Source: Escarpia spicata
Lineage: Eukaryota; Annelida; Polychaeta; Sabellida; Siboglinidae
Reading direction: 5' to 3'
DNA: 64,000 bases
NCBI GenBank assembly: GCA_963995525.1
Contig: OZ023205.1
Span: 50,689,681-50,753,680, forward strand
Below are positions 1-37,730 of the stretch, in pieces. The notes below the pieces were generated by a model. It was not told where the DNA came from, did no database searches, and saw nothing but the letters and a program-made list of their open reading frames with translations. Numbering within the stretch: the stretch's first letter is position 1; the number at the start of each line of letters is the position of its first letter. The translations under genes and the position numbers were made by a program.

Positions 1-9
1 ATCCGCTAG

Positions 10-190
10 GATCAAACATTTCTATGTACAGTTGTCATTTTATAAATGTTGTTTTGTTTTTGTCATAAATGAAAACATGAGCCATAATTTCAACAATATA
101 TACGATAGAACGTTCGAATGCTCCACGTGTTTTGCATCCATTTTTGATGGCTTGACGGACATATTGTTAGGCAACAGGTTATGTTATGGA
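10..190. repeat. dispersed repeat, copy 1 (PORCN intron)
   Basis: This stretch aligns over about 180 bp, with many substitutions, to 7800-7990. Shared blocks include gatcaaaca, tacagttgtca, aatttcaac, catttttgatggcttga and gcaacagg. No coding exon is seen between 1 and 684, so this part is read as PORCN intron. The repeat class is not recognised. The two copies are in the same orientation on either side of the last five PORCN exons. Confidence 0.6.
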
Positions 191-684
191 CAATTTAATT
201 GAGATAATTCATAGCAAAGCATTTCAGAATTTCATCTCCAGGAGAGATGGTGACTAATCTATGCCAACTCTGGTTCATGGTCTGTTCTGTACGATAAACT
301 TTTTATCTCTTCTGGTTCCCAATTCCAGCCTTCTGAACTGACTACAAACTTCCTCAATTAGCATACCATTATATTATAATTTTCGTTCAACAGAACACAA
401 AGTAATTAAAATAAATTGCAGAAGTTGTTCATCACTATACACTATAACATAGGGCTGTCCAAAATTGTATAAGTTGCATTCAATGATTTTAACAGAATTA
501 TATTCTTTTATTATTAAAAAAATTAAATTGTTGCTGTTGTTATTAACTATTTGTAAACTACATATCTGAGCAATAGTGAACCTGATTGGTTAAATGAATT
601 GAAGAAAACACTAAGATTTGTCTATACAATTTACCAGAAATGATCACCAGCCTGCAGATTTGAGTGTGCTATGATGTGTTTCAG

Positions 685-761
685 ATGTGTTCAAGATGGC
701 ACGTCCAACGGGTAACTTTGTTGCCCTCATTATCACCTACATGGCAAGCTCAATCGTGCAC
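685..761 (+). CDS. PORCN: PORCN exon carrying the catalytic MBOAT histidine
   Basis: The acceptor tttcag ends at 684 and the donor gtaagt starts at 762. The first two bases complete a codon from the previous exon, then VFKMARPTGNF follows, matching VFKNALRLGTF of vertebrate PORCN. The exon ends SSIVH in phase 0. That His (759-761) aligns with the invariant MBOAT histidine (H336 region of human PORCN). An upstream exon should exist beyond the window start. Confidence 0.93.
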
Positions 762-3700
762 GTAAGTCTTATGTCATTGTTGGATAACTTCTATATCTTA
801 AGCCGACAGAATTGGCACCAACTGGCAGTTTTTTGCCTTGAATGTTCAGTTCGATAATGGTTTTAAAAACTTTGAATTAAATGTTTCATAGATTTGCATA
901 CACGGAGGCATCATTAAACTTTTCAGTACTTATGAGGAATAAAAGGTTACACTTTTAATCCTTTTGGCCACATCTGGCTAATCCATCTGGCACCATGATC
1001 TAATCATAACTGGTTGCAGACTTTAACAAAACGTGTGATAATATCTGCTGGATAAGTCAGTACTACAGTAGTCCCTCTCTTCAGCGGACCCTCTGACGAG
1101 GGGACACCCGCTATGTCGGGACAGTTTGTCAATGTACGAACCGTTTTGCCATGTTAATGTCCCTCTGATGAGGGGACACCTTGTGTACACAGACAGCGGA
1201 CAGGATATTGTGGTTATATGTCCCTCCTAAGACGGACAGTATTAATTTATTTGAAGATTTTTTGCCGAATTTGTTTTGAAAATGGCGGACATACAGCTTG
1301 GTGTGTCAATGGTAACAGCAAGTACACATGTAACAGTAACAACGAGCTTGTCTTCCTTGCTGTAATCATTGTGTTTGTCCAAACTACTTAGAGTTCCTTT
1401 GATTACGGTCTGTAAACTTTAAGCAGAGTGAATGTGGAGGAAGGTATTGTTAATTTTGTGCTGTTATCAATCACGTTTGCTGCCGGTGATGCCATGATGG
1501 CTTCCCCGTTCACGCGTCCAGCCCCAGTCTGCGCTTCGGCTTGGCGTTGCCTTTTCATCTTATAAATTGCCATTAAGATTCACAAATACGATGTATAAAA
1601 GGTTCACCTCAAATATTTTAAATGTAGCCCAATATTAAGCCTAAACTGAGGTGAAATAATAAACAAGCATCATCAAATTATGCTGCGCTACGCCAAACGG
1701 CAAATATTACTAGTGCCTGGAAAAGATGAACTGGTTGCCAGCATATGAAACGGTGGAACGCTTTATTAAGTGATGCAGAATTTGTGCATTAATGAATCTT
1801 TCGAAATTGGATGAGAAATGAGTGAGACAACGATTGTACACGTTACCGTTTTTAATATTTAATAAACGTTCACGCTGCATGTAGCAACTGATTTAAACAT
1901 TCGGTTGATCATTTCCAGGTTATGGTTTTGGCCAGTAGGAGGCAGCCAAAATCATCAACTTGCGAATTACTCACGAAGTGTTTTAGCTAAAGAATATCTA
2001 AATCGTTCAAGAATACCAGTTTATAAAATGTTGTAACGGAGATGTTTTGTTCGACATTTTTGGTTGAATGCTGCCATACACGCAGCAAATTCTACTGCAA
2101 CGTTGCGTAGGCTAGTAGCAGTGAGTGAGTGACCAGTGCACGGTTGAGGAAAATCTCGGATCGACAAAGGGAGTCGTGCGGACGGTGCCGGGCGGACGAT
2201 ATGACTTCATGACCAACTCTTTATTTTGTAAATATATCACAGTAATAATAAACACATATATATATAGTGCTTAATTCCTATCAGTCAATGCGTTGACATA
2301 TTGCCACATCTATACCATGTGTCTGTTGTATTGGTCTGAACTCCGGCACTAAGATGCCTGTCCCTCCGATGAGTGGACACCCGCCATGTCGGGACACTTA
2401 TGCTTGGATACAGATGTGTCCACTGAAGAGAGGGACTACTGTATATATGTCACTGGATTCTTTAGTGCGATTGCACTAAGCTAGGGTATTGTTGCAACCT
2501 GCAAGGCTTCATATTGGACATTTTAGAGTTAACATCATCTGAAAAGTGTTGAACCACCAGTTACAATCGCTGTGCATTCCTTGGTGTTGCCATTCAGGGT
2601 TCTGTTGTATCAAGTTGTGAGGTTGGGGTAATGTGATGGGATATTGTCTGATTTCAGGGTCTGAACTTACAGTTAACAGCTGTGTTGATTTCAATAGGTG
2701 TGTATTCATATGTCGAATTTGGTAAGTATTCCCTTCGTCAGTTCTTGCCACACATAAAATGCACAATATATAAATTTGAAAGTCTGCATTTAAGCCAATC
2801 GTAGTATGCTATACATTTCTGCAAGAAATGGTTGTATAAAAGCAGCTCACTTGTATTATAACTAGACACTAATTTCTAGATTTCTACATTGGGCAACAGA
2901 GAAAGAAATATCTTAAATTTCAGACAAATTTATTGTACCTAAGTCTCGGCCATTATGTCAATGTATCTTCATCGGCTTTTCTGTACCTCTGTGAATTTAT
3001 TTGTTATCTATGAGATGTGTTGAATAGTTATATGTATAGACTAGTAATAATGTTAGAAGCTTTATTTCACATTGGTGACCATGTCTCGTTTACAGCATGA
3101 TTTTCAATGGCTCATCAGAAGCACGCACACTCCTACATCCCTTTGTTTAGCTTTAGATACAATAAACGGTTCACAACAGTATGTTATATTAACACAAATG
3201 AAACTGATTAATTTATCATAAAATGTTGTTATGTTTAACTACTATTTAAAAAGAATAACTTTGTTTCAGTTTTGCGCCGGCATGTGTCGACCGTATTTTC
3301 TGCCTGTTTGCAAGCAAAACGATGCAAGGCCGACTGCGGACACACCTATAAATATGTAAGTGAAGACAGAAGAAATGTTTATCCTGGGAATCAGCTATGG
3401 CTCATTGCCCTAGGGTTTGGAGTTAATGGTGGTTATTACTGGAAATGCATGCTTCACTATAGCATTTTATCGAAATGTTGCCAGGAGGATGTAGACATAA
3501 AAGCAAGGTTGTTTATGCTGTACCACGGGTATCAGCCACGTGTGGTAATTATTAGCAGGAAGTGCATAGAATCAGTTGTACTTCATTCCAGTTTGCGGTC
3601 AGGAATAAGTGCCAATAGTGGCTGTTTACGAAATGAATGTTTTGTTTACAAATTGAACATTTATCTATCAAAACATTCAGGTTGCAAACATTGCACAAAA

Positions 3701-6356
3701 ATAGTGTAACATATTACTGTAGATGGCTATCGAATACTTATACAAGCAGATACTAAAAAGAATTACGCAGTGTCTCTGTGTTTATTTCAGCCAACCTAGG
3801 CATGACACTTATAAATCATGCCCTAACAAAAACATTTTTTGATTCTGTGACCATGTGAAATATCTTATTTGTTGACATATTTATAAAAAAAAACACTACT
3901 GAGAATAGATTACCAGTACTATTACTCTTTCTTATGAAACGTGTAATATACCAAAAACCATCATCTCTAGGAATTTGAAAACTGAGTAATGGTTGTACAA
4001 TGTGTACATTTAAATCACCTGTCACATTCTGTTTCAGTTCCATCCATATGTGATCACAGCAAACCTGATGTTTGGGTCATTAACCCTTTTCCACCTGACG
4101 TACCTGGGCCTAATGTTTGACAGTAGCCCTGAAGAACAGAAGGTGAGTGAACAATGCTGCGTTCAAGCTTATTGTGATGTCACAGTCCCTGCTGTGATGT
4201 CACAATCACTGCTGTGATGTCACTAACCTGACTGATGTTACAATCATTGCTATCATGTCACAACCCCCCACAGTGATGTCACAATCACAGCAGTGATGTC
4301 ACTAACCTGACTGTGATGTTACAATCACTGCTGTGATGTCACTAACCTGACTGTGATGTTACAATCATTGCTATCATGTCACAACCTCCACAGTGATGTC
4401 ACAATCACAGCAGTGATGTCACTAACCTGACTGTGATGTCACAATCATTGCTATGATGTCACAATCCCCACTGTGATGTCACAATCACTGCTGTGATGTC
4501 ACTAACCTGACTGTGATGTCACAATCACTGCTGTGTTGTTACAATCATTGCTATGATGTCACAACCCCAACAGTTATGTCACAATCACTGCTGTGATGTC
4601 ACTAACCTGACTGTGATGTCACAATCATTGCTATGATGTCACAATCCCCACTGTGTTGTTACAATCACTGCTATGATGTCACAACCCCCACAGTGATGTC
4701 ACAATCACTGCTGTGATGTCACTAACCTGACTGTGATGTCACAGTCACTGCTGTGTTGTTACAATCACTGCCATGATGTCACAACCCCCACAGTGATGTC
4801 ACAATCACTGCTGTGATTTCACTAACCTGACTGTGAAGTCACAATCATTGCTACGATGTCACAATCCCCACTGTGATGTTACAAGCACTGCTGTGATGTC
4901 ACTAACCTGACTGTGATGTCACAATCACTGCTGTGTTGTTACAATCACTGCTATGATGTCACAACCCCCTCATTGATGTCACAATCACTGCTGTGATGTC
5001 ACTAACCTGACTGTGAAATCACAATCACTGCTGTGATGTCACAATCACTGCTGTTATGTTATCATGTGTCCAATAGCACTGTCAAATCAAACAACTGTCA
5101 GGAATAGGTTTAATTGTTTTAAATACATGTGGTATGCTAACATACACCTCTGGAATGACTTGTAATATTCCATCTTGTTAGCAAAATTATTATGTTAGCC
5201 TGTATCATCTTGTAGTATTGACCACTGATAGTAGCAGTGCATAAGAAGCCACTTTGGATCGCTAAACATCAGATATCCCCAAATACATCCGTGTCCTGCC
5301 GCAGCAAAGCCGGCATTCAGTTGCAAAATGGTGAAATTGAGTTTTTTTACATTTCTGGAATTCACAGATGATGTGCTTTAAAACAATACCGCGTTTGTTG
5401 AAATATCTTCAGTAGTTCTTTTTTATTGCTAAACTCAAAACAAACTTTTAAGAGCAATTTTTTTTTTTAAATGAAGTCAGTTTGACCTGTATTGTCTGTG
5501 GTTTCTTGACAATAATAAATGCAGGTGTTCTATTAGTTTTTGGACCATTTGTCGAGAAAAATAAACTGAACATTGAAGGAGGAGATTATACTGTATGTAT
5601 TTCTGCTAAACATGGCCTAGTCAGCAATTTTTGCCCTGTGAACTGAATACACCAGTATGACTTACCCATTAATACCTGGTTCGCTGTGACGGGTCACATA
5701 TTGGTTGGGGTAGCTGGTAGCCTCAACCCATGTAGTTCTAACTAATACACAGGGTTCATCCAGGGCATGGAAATCCTTGAATAGCATGAAATTCCACTAG
5801 TTAAAAAACAAGGCCTTGGAAATCTAGAATTTTCTAAATGGCATGGAAAAGCCTGGAATTCAAAGTTTTCATAAATAAAATGGCAGGCACCCATAATGTT
5901 CAGTTGTAAGCACATGGAAACCGTCCAGAGGGTGCCACTATGGGAACAAGATTTAAAAGATCAAAATACTGTAACTGGTTTGTAACCGCTGCCTTTGATA
6001 TGTTCCGTGGATGTAAGTTAGTAGGTATGTTGTAATTGAACTTAAGGTGTGTATTTTGTGTAACTATCGTGCTCGATAGTAGTCGGTTTTTGCGTGGATT
6101 TTTTAATGGAAGCCTGGAAAAGGCATGGAAATGGTGGGGAATTTTATAGTTGCTCAAATAAATGAACCTTGAATACAAAACGGCATGCATTTTACTTTGT
6201 AGACTTATCATCACCAGCTCTCCTGTTTGCGTGTCTGATATTGTTGTTTGCTTGCAGGGCTATGACTTGTCACACACGCTGTCCAAATGGTCATCCCTCA
6301 ACTTCGCCAGTCACTGGGTCATCGCAGCTACTTACATCTTCTATCTTCTCATCTGA
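685..6356 (+). CDS. PORCN: porcupine, Wnt O-acyltransferase (MBOAT family), C-terminal five coding exons
   Basis: Porcupine is a multipass ER-membrane O-acyltransferase of the MBOAT family. It transfers palmitoleate to a conserved serine of Wnt proteins, which Wnt secretion requires. Five exons are seen: 685-761, 2658-2721, 3270-3355, 4038-4142 and 6258-6356. Each has GT/AG borders and the phases join into one frame of 142 residues plus TGA. The peptide follows vertebrate PORCN closely: YVFK-like start, YMASSIVHG with the MBOAT histidine, LRRHVSTVFSACL, KRC-x-x-DC, LFHLTYLG, and the end KWSSLNFASHW...FYLLI. Upstream exons, about two thirds of the usual 450-460 residues, lie outside the window. 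The gene converges on IMPDH. Known from the family: function and location. Seen: exon structure and motifs. Confidence 0.94.
1066..2441. mobile_element. pogo/Tigger-like non-autonomous DNA transposon, 1376 bp, TA target duplication
   Basis: The ends are inverted repeats: the left end begins CAGTAGTCCCTCTCTTCAG and the reverse complement of the right end begins the same way. They match for about 24 bases with one mismatch. The element is flanked by TA at 1064-1065 and 2442-2443. Just inside each end is a motif resembling ACACCCG-C-ATGTCGGGACA, and variants of gaggggacacc recur. No transposase frame is seen inside, so it probably moved in trans. CAGT-start ends and TA duplications are typical of pogo/Tigger elements. 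It lies in a PORCN intron. Confidence 0.8.
2658..2721 (+). CDS. PORCN: PORCN exon
   Basis: The acceptor atttcag precedes GGT at 2658 and the donor gtaagt follows 2721. It encodes GLNLQLTAVLISIGVYSYVEF plus one base, which aligns with [21 protein letters not shown] of human PORCN, a membrane segment directly after the catalytic histidine. Phase is 0 in and 1 out, fitting the neighbouring exons. Confidence 0.93.
3270..3355 (+). CDS. PORCN: PORCN exon (VLRRHVSTVFSACL)
   Basis: The acceptor gtttcag ends at 3269 and the donor gtaagt starts at 3356. The split codon G|TT gives V, then LRRHVSTVFSACLQAKRC and ADCGHTYKY. It aligns with [25 protein letters not shown] in human PORCN, including the cysteines. 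A longer ORF runs on to 3709 only because the intron happens to stay open. Confidence 0.92.
4038..4142 (+). CDS. PORCN: PORCN exon (LFHLTYLG)
   Basis: The acceptor gtttcag and donor gtgagt bound 35 whole codons. The peptide contains NLMFGSLTLFHLTYLG and ends SSPEEQK, matching NLLFGALAIFHLAYLG and the EEQ before the last exon in human PORCN. It is a membrane-spanning segment near the C terminus. Confidence 0.93.
4171..5061. repeat. minisatellite, about 44 units of 20 bp, built on TGATGTCAC
   Basis: A 20-bp unit of the form tgtgatgtcacaatcactgc repeats for about 890 bp with almost no length drift. Variant units alternate: one has cactaacctgac, one cacaatcattgcta, one cacaaccccca. They recur in a partly regular order, so there is a higher-order pattern. 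Each unit carries TGATGTCA, one base from the CRE palindrome TGACGTCA. It begins about 30 bp after the donor of the PORCN exon at 4038-4142. Confidence 0.95.
5750..6171. mobile_element. short hAT-like element, 422 bp, exact 6-bp target duplication AATACA
   Basis: The left end is CAGGGTTCAT at 5750 and the right end reads CAAGGTTCAT on the other strand. AATACA sits directly before 5750 (5744-5749) and directly after 6171 (6172-6177). Inside, gcatggaaat and cctggaa motifs occur near both ends (5764, 5840-5860, 6110-6130). No coding capacity is seen. It lies in the last PORCN intron and ends about 86 bp before the final exon. Confidence 0.75.
6258..6356 (+). CDS. PORCN: PORCN terminal exon with stop codon
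   Basis: The acceptor cttgcag ends at 6257. The exon encodes GYDLSHTLSKWSSLNFASHW then VIAATYIFYLLI and TGA at 6354-6356. Human PORCN ends [20 protein letters not shown] then VTFGCWIFYRLIG, so the alignment runs to the last residues. Confidence 0.95.
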   Translation, partial: GYDLSHTLSKWSSLNFASHWVIAATYIFYLLI

Positions 6357-7785
6357 ACAAGCCCATTGTTTTCATGGTTGCTATTAGGTGACATAAAAAT
6401 AATTCCCAGTTTCTCATCGGAGTGTGCATTTAATGGTAAATCATTTTTATTGTTTTTTAAATGTCAGTTTTATCGGTCTGACGCGGTAACTCAAATCTTC
6501 AAATCTGTGATTCGTATCAGGCCAAACAAATTTTTCAGTGGGTTTGCCGTTTGTAAGATATACACTTGATACATATCTTAAGTTGTTGATTGCTGAGAAT
6601 AACCCCTCTGGTGGTCGCAAACACATCCGTCAGCATACAAAACATAAGAAATTGCACCCCTCATTTACTCGTTAACGTTATGATGAGAAACCAGGAACTT
6701 TTTATATGACCTTACGCAGAGCTGGACTAGGTTAGTGGTTCTACTTCCTAGGCCGAATTCATGAGAGATATGACAACATAAAGGTTACTGAAATGCACAT
6801 TTGAAAATAACAAGGTTCCTGAAGAACTTTGGTCATCTCATTAATATTTAAGAATGTCGGACAACACCAATTTCACTGAAAGGCCCTCGACATCCTGATA
6901 TAAAATTACACCTTGGAAAATTGTGTACAGCTGTAATTTTATTGAGACTGCTAAACAAAGCTGTAGTTAACCTGTCTCCTCCAGTTTTGGTTCAGATTTT
7001 TTGTCAAGTCTGCTACCAGTATAGTTTAATGGGTAAATGGAATCTTGATTATGTGAAAGGATGTGTGTACCAATGCTTCCAAGAAGCAGCTGTAAAGCAT
7101 GAATCTCAACGTGTTTATGAAAGTATATTTACATAGGCTAATATATAATGTGTTGGAATACTGTGATGTTGGAACACAATATTTTTATATTTTTGTTTAG
7201 CAGAAATGAAATTGGCATTTAAGAATTGTTAAAATGCACAAATTGTGTAGAGAAAAACACTAGCAGCTGTTGGTACAGTGTTGTCCTTGGGACCGTTTCG
7301 CTGACACAACGAGCTCAGAAGGGAAATCCATCACTGAACAGAATCCATTGTTAAATTTAAGCTTGATCAAAATGCTGTTGACCTATCACAGAGGACACTA
7401 TTTCCGTGACACAACGGCAAAAGTGCCCTGGTGGCACCTCCTGGTGTTGATAGTTTTCAGTATACAAGATCGGTGTTAAGGAAGGAAATCTATTTCAAAG
7501 AGCAAAATCAGGTTTATGAGCTCATAAGACTGTTAGTGAAACAGTGCCCTGGATAAATGTCAAGTGACTATATATTACGCCTATTACGGTGGGATACGAC
7601 GTTCTTGCTCTTCTTCCCTGCTTGTGGAAGAATGAAACTGGAATTAATCCACATTTACATTATTGACCTATCCAGTACGGCGCGGTTTGCGTCCGTCACA
7701 ATCAAAATGTTGTGTGTGACCTCCGTCAACCTTTGCCAACAATGTTGATAACTGTTGTATATGTGAATGATATTGGTATTGCAGC
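6357..7785. other. PORCN 3' untranslated or intergenic sequence
   Basis: AT-rich sequence with only short unrelated ORFs and no recognised gene or repeat. No perfect AATAAA is seen close to the stop codon, so the 3' untranslated region may be long. Confidence 0.4.
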
Positions 7786-7799
7786 ATGACGTCTCGTAG

Positions 7800-7990
7800 A
7801 TCAAACACAACCACATACAGTTGTCACCTTAAACACTTTACCTTGTGTTTCTGTCAGAAAGATATGCTACTGGGACGGAATTTCAACAAAATGTACAGTG
7901 GAATGTATGAATATACCATGTGTTCGGCACCCATTTTTGATGGCTTGATGGACGTTTTGCTATGCAACAGGTCAAGTCTGTTACGTCATT
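7800..7990. repeat. dispersed repeat, copy 2
   Basis: This is the second copy of the repeat at 10-190, same orientation. It shares gatcaaaca, acagttgtca, aatttcaac, catttttgatggcttga and gcaacagg. The class is unknown and no target duplication could be defined. Confidence 0.6.
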
Positions 7991-9165
7991 AAGTTGGCCA
8001 TTTTTGACGGGCAGTTTACGAGCCTTATCGCCAGTCCCACACCCCGCATTGAAGGGGTTGGTGATGGCTTGAACCAGCACAAAACACTGTTTTTGGAGAC
8101 TGCGAATTTATGTGATCACCCCTGATCTGTGGTGAAACTGTGGAAAAATACTAAGTTTTTCTGCAGTCGTCTTTGCACTGCATCTCTGGATGTCAACATC
8201 TCCTCACGGAAAACACTCTTCATACACCTTTTGGCATTTTGTCAGGGAATCTTGTCTGGGTTTATACCAGTCGCCGTATTTATTTGCAATTCAAGACAAT
8301 AGAAATAATGAATCTAGAACAACCTTGTTTACAACAAATAGATCGATCTTTATTACTGGAAGAAATATTGTTAAAAAAGATGGGCCAGCGATTACAAGCA
8401 GTGGGAAAGACGCATTCCCCACCCAAAAGCAGTAATGTTGACATCTATGGCTGGACGTGTCACGTTCCTTAGACAAAGACTACATCATGCAATGCAAGTT
8501 TGTAGTTAAAAAATACTACTTATGCTGCGTTCCAATCACCTTTTGTATATCGTGAAAATGATTTTGTGAAAGTTAAGGAAGACTTCACCACTGGCAAGTT
8601 TATGCATCTGGGTCAAGTAGGCATTATGAAGTTGTATTTACGAATACAACGATATCAACGAGCCCATTATGCAAATGATCATGTCCACCTTCTGCCACAT
8701 CTTGCCATTAGGACGATTCTTGGTCTATTGGTGTGCGTACTTTACCAAAGCATCCGGTCTGCTTGTTCATGCCAAGTGCCACTTGTTAGATATGTTAACA
8801 CCAGGTGGAGGATACAGCATGATAATTTATGATGATATTGTCATAATACTAGTATTATATTGGGATTTATACAGCTTTTGTATTGTATTTAATCATGTGT
8901 ATGGGTACGTTTCGTTGAGTTTGGTTGATTTAAAGAATAATATTTATTTACCTGCAGTACGAGTCGACTCAACACCTAGATCAGGCCGCATGTTATAAAA
9001 AATGCATAATCTGCCAAACCAACTGAAAATATGACTTGTGACGACTTTGAAAATAAGGTTTAGTTTTAGTCAGTATTGGTATGGGCAGATTTTTCCATAA
9101 TTTAATTGGTGTGACAGGATGCTATGGTCTGTATAAACAGATGCTTAATTTATGGGATATGGGAA

Positions 9166-9230
9166 AATAAATACAATTTATGCAAATTTGAATTGTCTAT
9201 GACAATGTGTTAGTTTGTCTCATTTGTTTC
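9166..9230 (+). terminator. candidate PORCN poly(A) signal
   Basis: AATAAA lies at 9166-9171. It is followed 30-60 bp later by a GT-rich stretch (tgtgttagtttgtctcatttgttt). If used, the PORCN 3' untranslated region would be about 2.8 kb. A second possible signal, AATAAAATAA, is near 9353. Transcript data would decide. Confidence 0.3.
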
Positions 9231-10004
9231 AAGAACCCGAGTTAGTAAACATGTCATAATTCACATGTATTGATTCCCTTTAGATACGATACTGAACCAA
9301 TTGAAATATGGTCTTATCATGGTTTAGAGGGAGGTTTTCCAGTTGTTTTTGTATAATAAAATAATGTTATACTGTACAAAAAGTACAAGTATTCCAACAT
9401 ACTTACGGCCGAAATGTTTTAATGAATCCAAAACAGCTTTTGAATTCAACAGTTCAGTATTTAGAAAAATCACTCACTCAAATCCCCAAAGAACGAGGTC
9501 ATAATTTTGAGAAAGGTCAACCTGACAGGGGTGTGATGTATCGTGATAATCCATCTGATTACTAATTGGACCCGAGGCTGTGCCTTTGAAAGCAGTTTCC
9601 TACTGAAACACCTAAATTTCAACAACTGATGTTTCATTAAAACACCTTTAGGTTGTCAGTATACAAGATACTTTATTGAATTTCTCAAAAGAGAACTTTG
9701 TCATGTGGTCTGTTTAAGAGTATGTTGCAATATATACAGTTTATACTGTGTAACATATTATGATAAAAAACGGACATCCTCCTTTAATGCAGGTTTCAAG
9801 TAGGAAAAGTTGTAAAGCACATATTTTTGTAGAAACTAGGCCGATTCCAGGATAAAAACCTAGTGGATTTGATGTATATTCTTCTTCCATTAATCAGGCA
9901 GTTGACCATTATTGTCATAAGGGTTTGGGAAATGAAATGAGACCACCGCTCAGCGAGTCCACGACAGGTTTTTTCCATCTTTTATTTCCCCTGGCATATA
10001 CACC

Positions 10005-10172
10005 AGGTAGAAAGGACCAATGGCTTAGTCTCTTCCGCAAGACACCGACAATGTTGGGTGAACGAAATTGCCTAAGTTCTAACACATCGGCCCAACCAAT
10101 ACGAAACCGTCAGGGTTCGAACCCCGGTTCCTCCGAACAATAGTCCAGCACTCTAACCGGTCAGCCTCTGCA
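10005..10172 (-). repeat. tRNA-derived SINE head (family 2)
   Basis: On the minus strand GGTTAGAGTGCTGG resembles an internal pol III A box. It is followed about 30 bp later by a perfect B box, GGGTTCGAACCC. The sequence does not fold as a complete tRNA with acceptor stem and anticodon arm, and it continues past the T arm, as in a tRNA-derived SINE. The downstream border toward 10005 is approximate. Confidence 0.5.
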
Positions 10173-10350
10173 TATATTTCGTAGCTTGTCATCTCAAAAT
10201 AATTTAGAATGCTAAAGGTACGTCAACCAGTGCAGAATTTACAGATTTATACCGAATTTCAAGTATAAAATTCGGATTTCAAAACCAAAGTGTCCAAGAA
10301 GTTAGCTGTAGTTTTAGGAGAACAGTAATTTGAATCTACAGAAAACAGAT

Positions 10351-10402
10351 AAACCACACACAAACAACAGACTCATTTTAGAGCATTAAGTCTCACTTTA
10401 AT
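10351..10402 (-). terminator. candidate IMPDH poly(A) signal
   Basis: On the minus strand ATTAAA, the commonest variant signal, lies at 10402-10397. It is followed about 25-45 bp on by a GT-rich element (tctgttgtttgtgtgtggtt). This would give IMPDH a 3' untranslated region of about 1.1 kb. Confidence 0.45.
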
Positions 10403-11470
10403 GCGAACATAGTTATCAGAATATGTACATACACGATAACATCAACATAATATTTATCATACACAATCTTGTCTTAAGACTTCTGACCAGAACATGATGT
10501 GCAAATCTATTGTATGCAATGACAGTAAATTCCTCTGAGGCTGCGCCTTAAATGCTACACGTCATTTAACCTATACATATATACATCTATGTATGTATGT
10601 GAAGACATTGAAACAAAAAATTCCAAACTAGAAACCAAGTCATCAGATATGTGCATGGTTACACTGATATTTCAGGTGTAACTATTTCTATGAGATATGT
10701 CACCCGCTCTAAAATTGTCATGTTTTCTGACATACATACGAAACAACAAAACAGCTTTACAACATATTGTCACAACATGACAAGTCTCGTTATGGTGGTG
10801 AATAAGTCGTATTAAATGGAGTCTCGCCTTCGGCTCAATCTCTCAAAATCACATTGCCTTGTGGAATGCAAACACAAAATTTGGTCGTTTCTCAGGAAAG
10901 AACTGTATTCACTGGCAGTATACTTTCTGTATACACACATTAAAACTAGCAAAATATATTAATTAGCAACTAAAAGTCAAACTGCACAACACTCATGCTT
11001 TTAGGACGCCACATCATTATTTCCAACACCTGTCATTAGCTTCACCAAGAAACACTATCCTTTCAACACGTGGAAACCTATCCGTTTTGGAAACAACTAA
11101 ATGCATTTTGATTTACAGGAATTTGTCATCTCTTCAAAGATTTTTAGAACTGGTAGAAACAGTTATTCCCCACACACATTAACCTGTTCTAACGAAAGCC
11201 AACACCGAGTCAGTATTCTTAGCGATTCACAATCCTGACTCGTCACCAAAGTCTGTCTCAGGAACACAACGGTGCAGCGACACTCGTCCTTAGACCATAT
11301 TTACACAACTTTCACCACCCTACGTCCCCACCTAGCAAGCATAAGTACCGATGCTCAATTACAAACTTCACGTTTACGTCCCGAAACCAAGGGACCTTCC
11401 CAAGTTTCAACCCTTCTTTCTTCCTCTTTGTGTATCTCCCAGTGTTTTGTCCAGTGATTCGATTAGTCGT

Positions 11471-37618
<26,148 letters not shown>

Positions 37619-37699
37619 GCTGCTGGAGAAAAGACGATGACGATTTTAGGAAACGATTTTACAGCGCCCATTCGACGACAACAGCTGACGGAAAGAGCT

Positions 37700-37730
37700 C
37701 GTTTCCAATATGGCGGGAAATAAGCGCCAG
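37700..37730 (-). promoter_or_regulatory. IMPDH core promoter candidate with E2F-like and YY1-like sites
   Basis: On the minus strand the order is gcgcttatTTCCCGCCATATTGG. TTTCCCGCC is an E2F-type site and GCCATATTGG resembles a YY1 site (GCCATNTTG). The block lies about 90-110 bp upstream of the ATG in a locally CpG-richer stretch. E2F control would suit a nucleotide-synthesis gene; this is inference. Confidence 0.4.

Noticed and set aside
3272..3709. 145-codon plus-strand ORF
   Set aside because: Its first 28 codons are a PORCN exon; the rest is intron read-through past a clear gtaagt donor.
4171..5061. Regular repeats resembling a CRISPR array
   Set aside because: Units are contiguous 20-bp variants with no unique spacers, inside an intron of an animal gene; it is a minisatellite.
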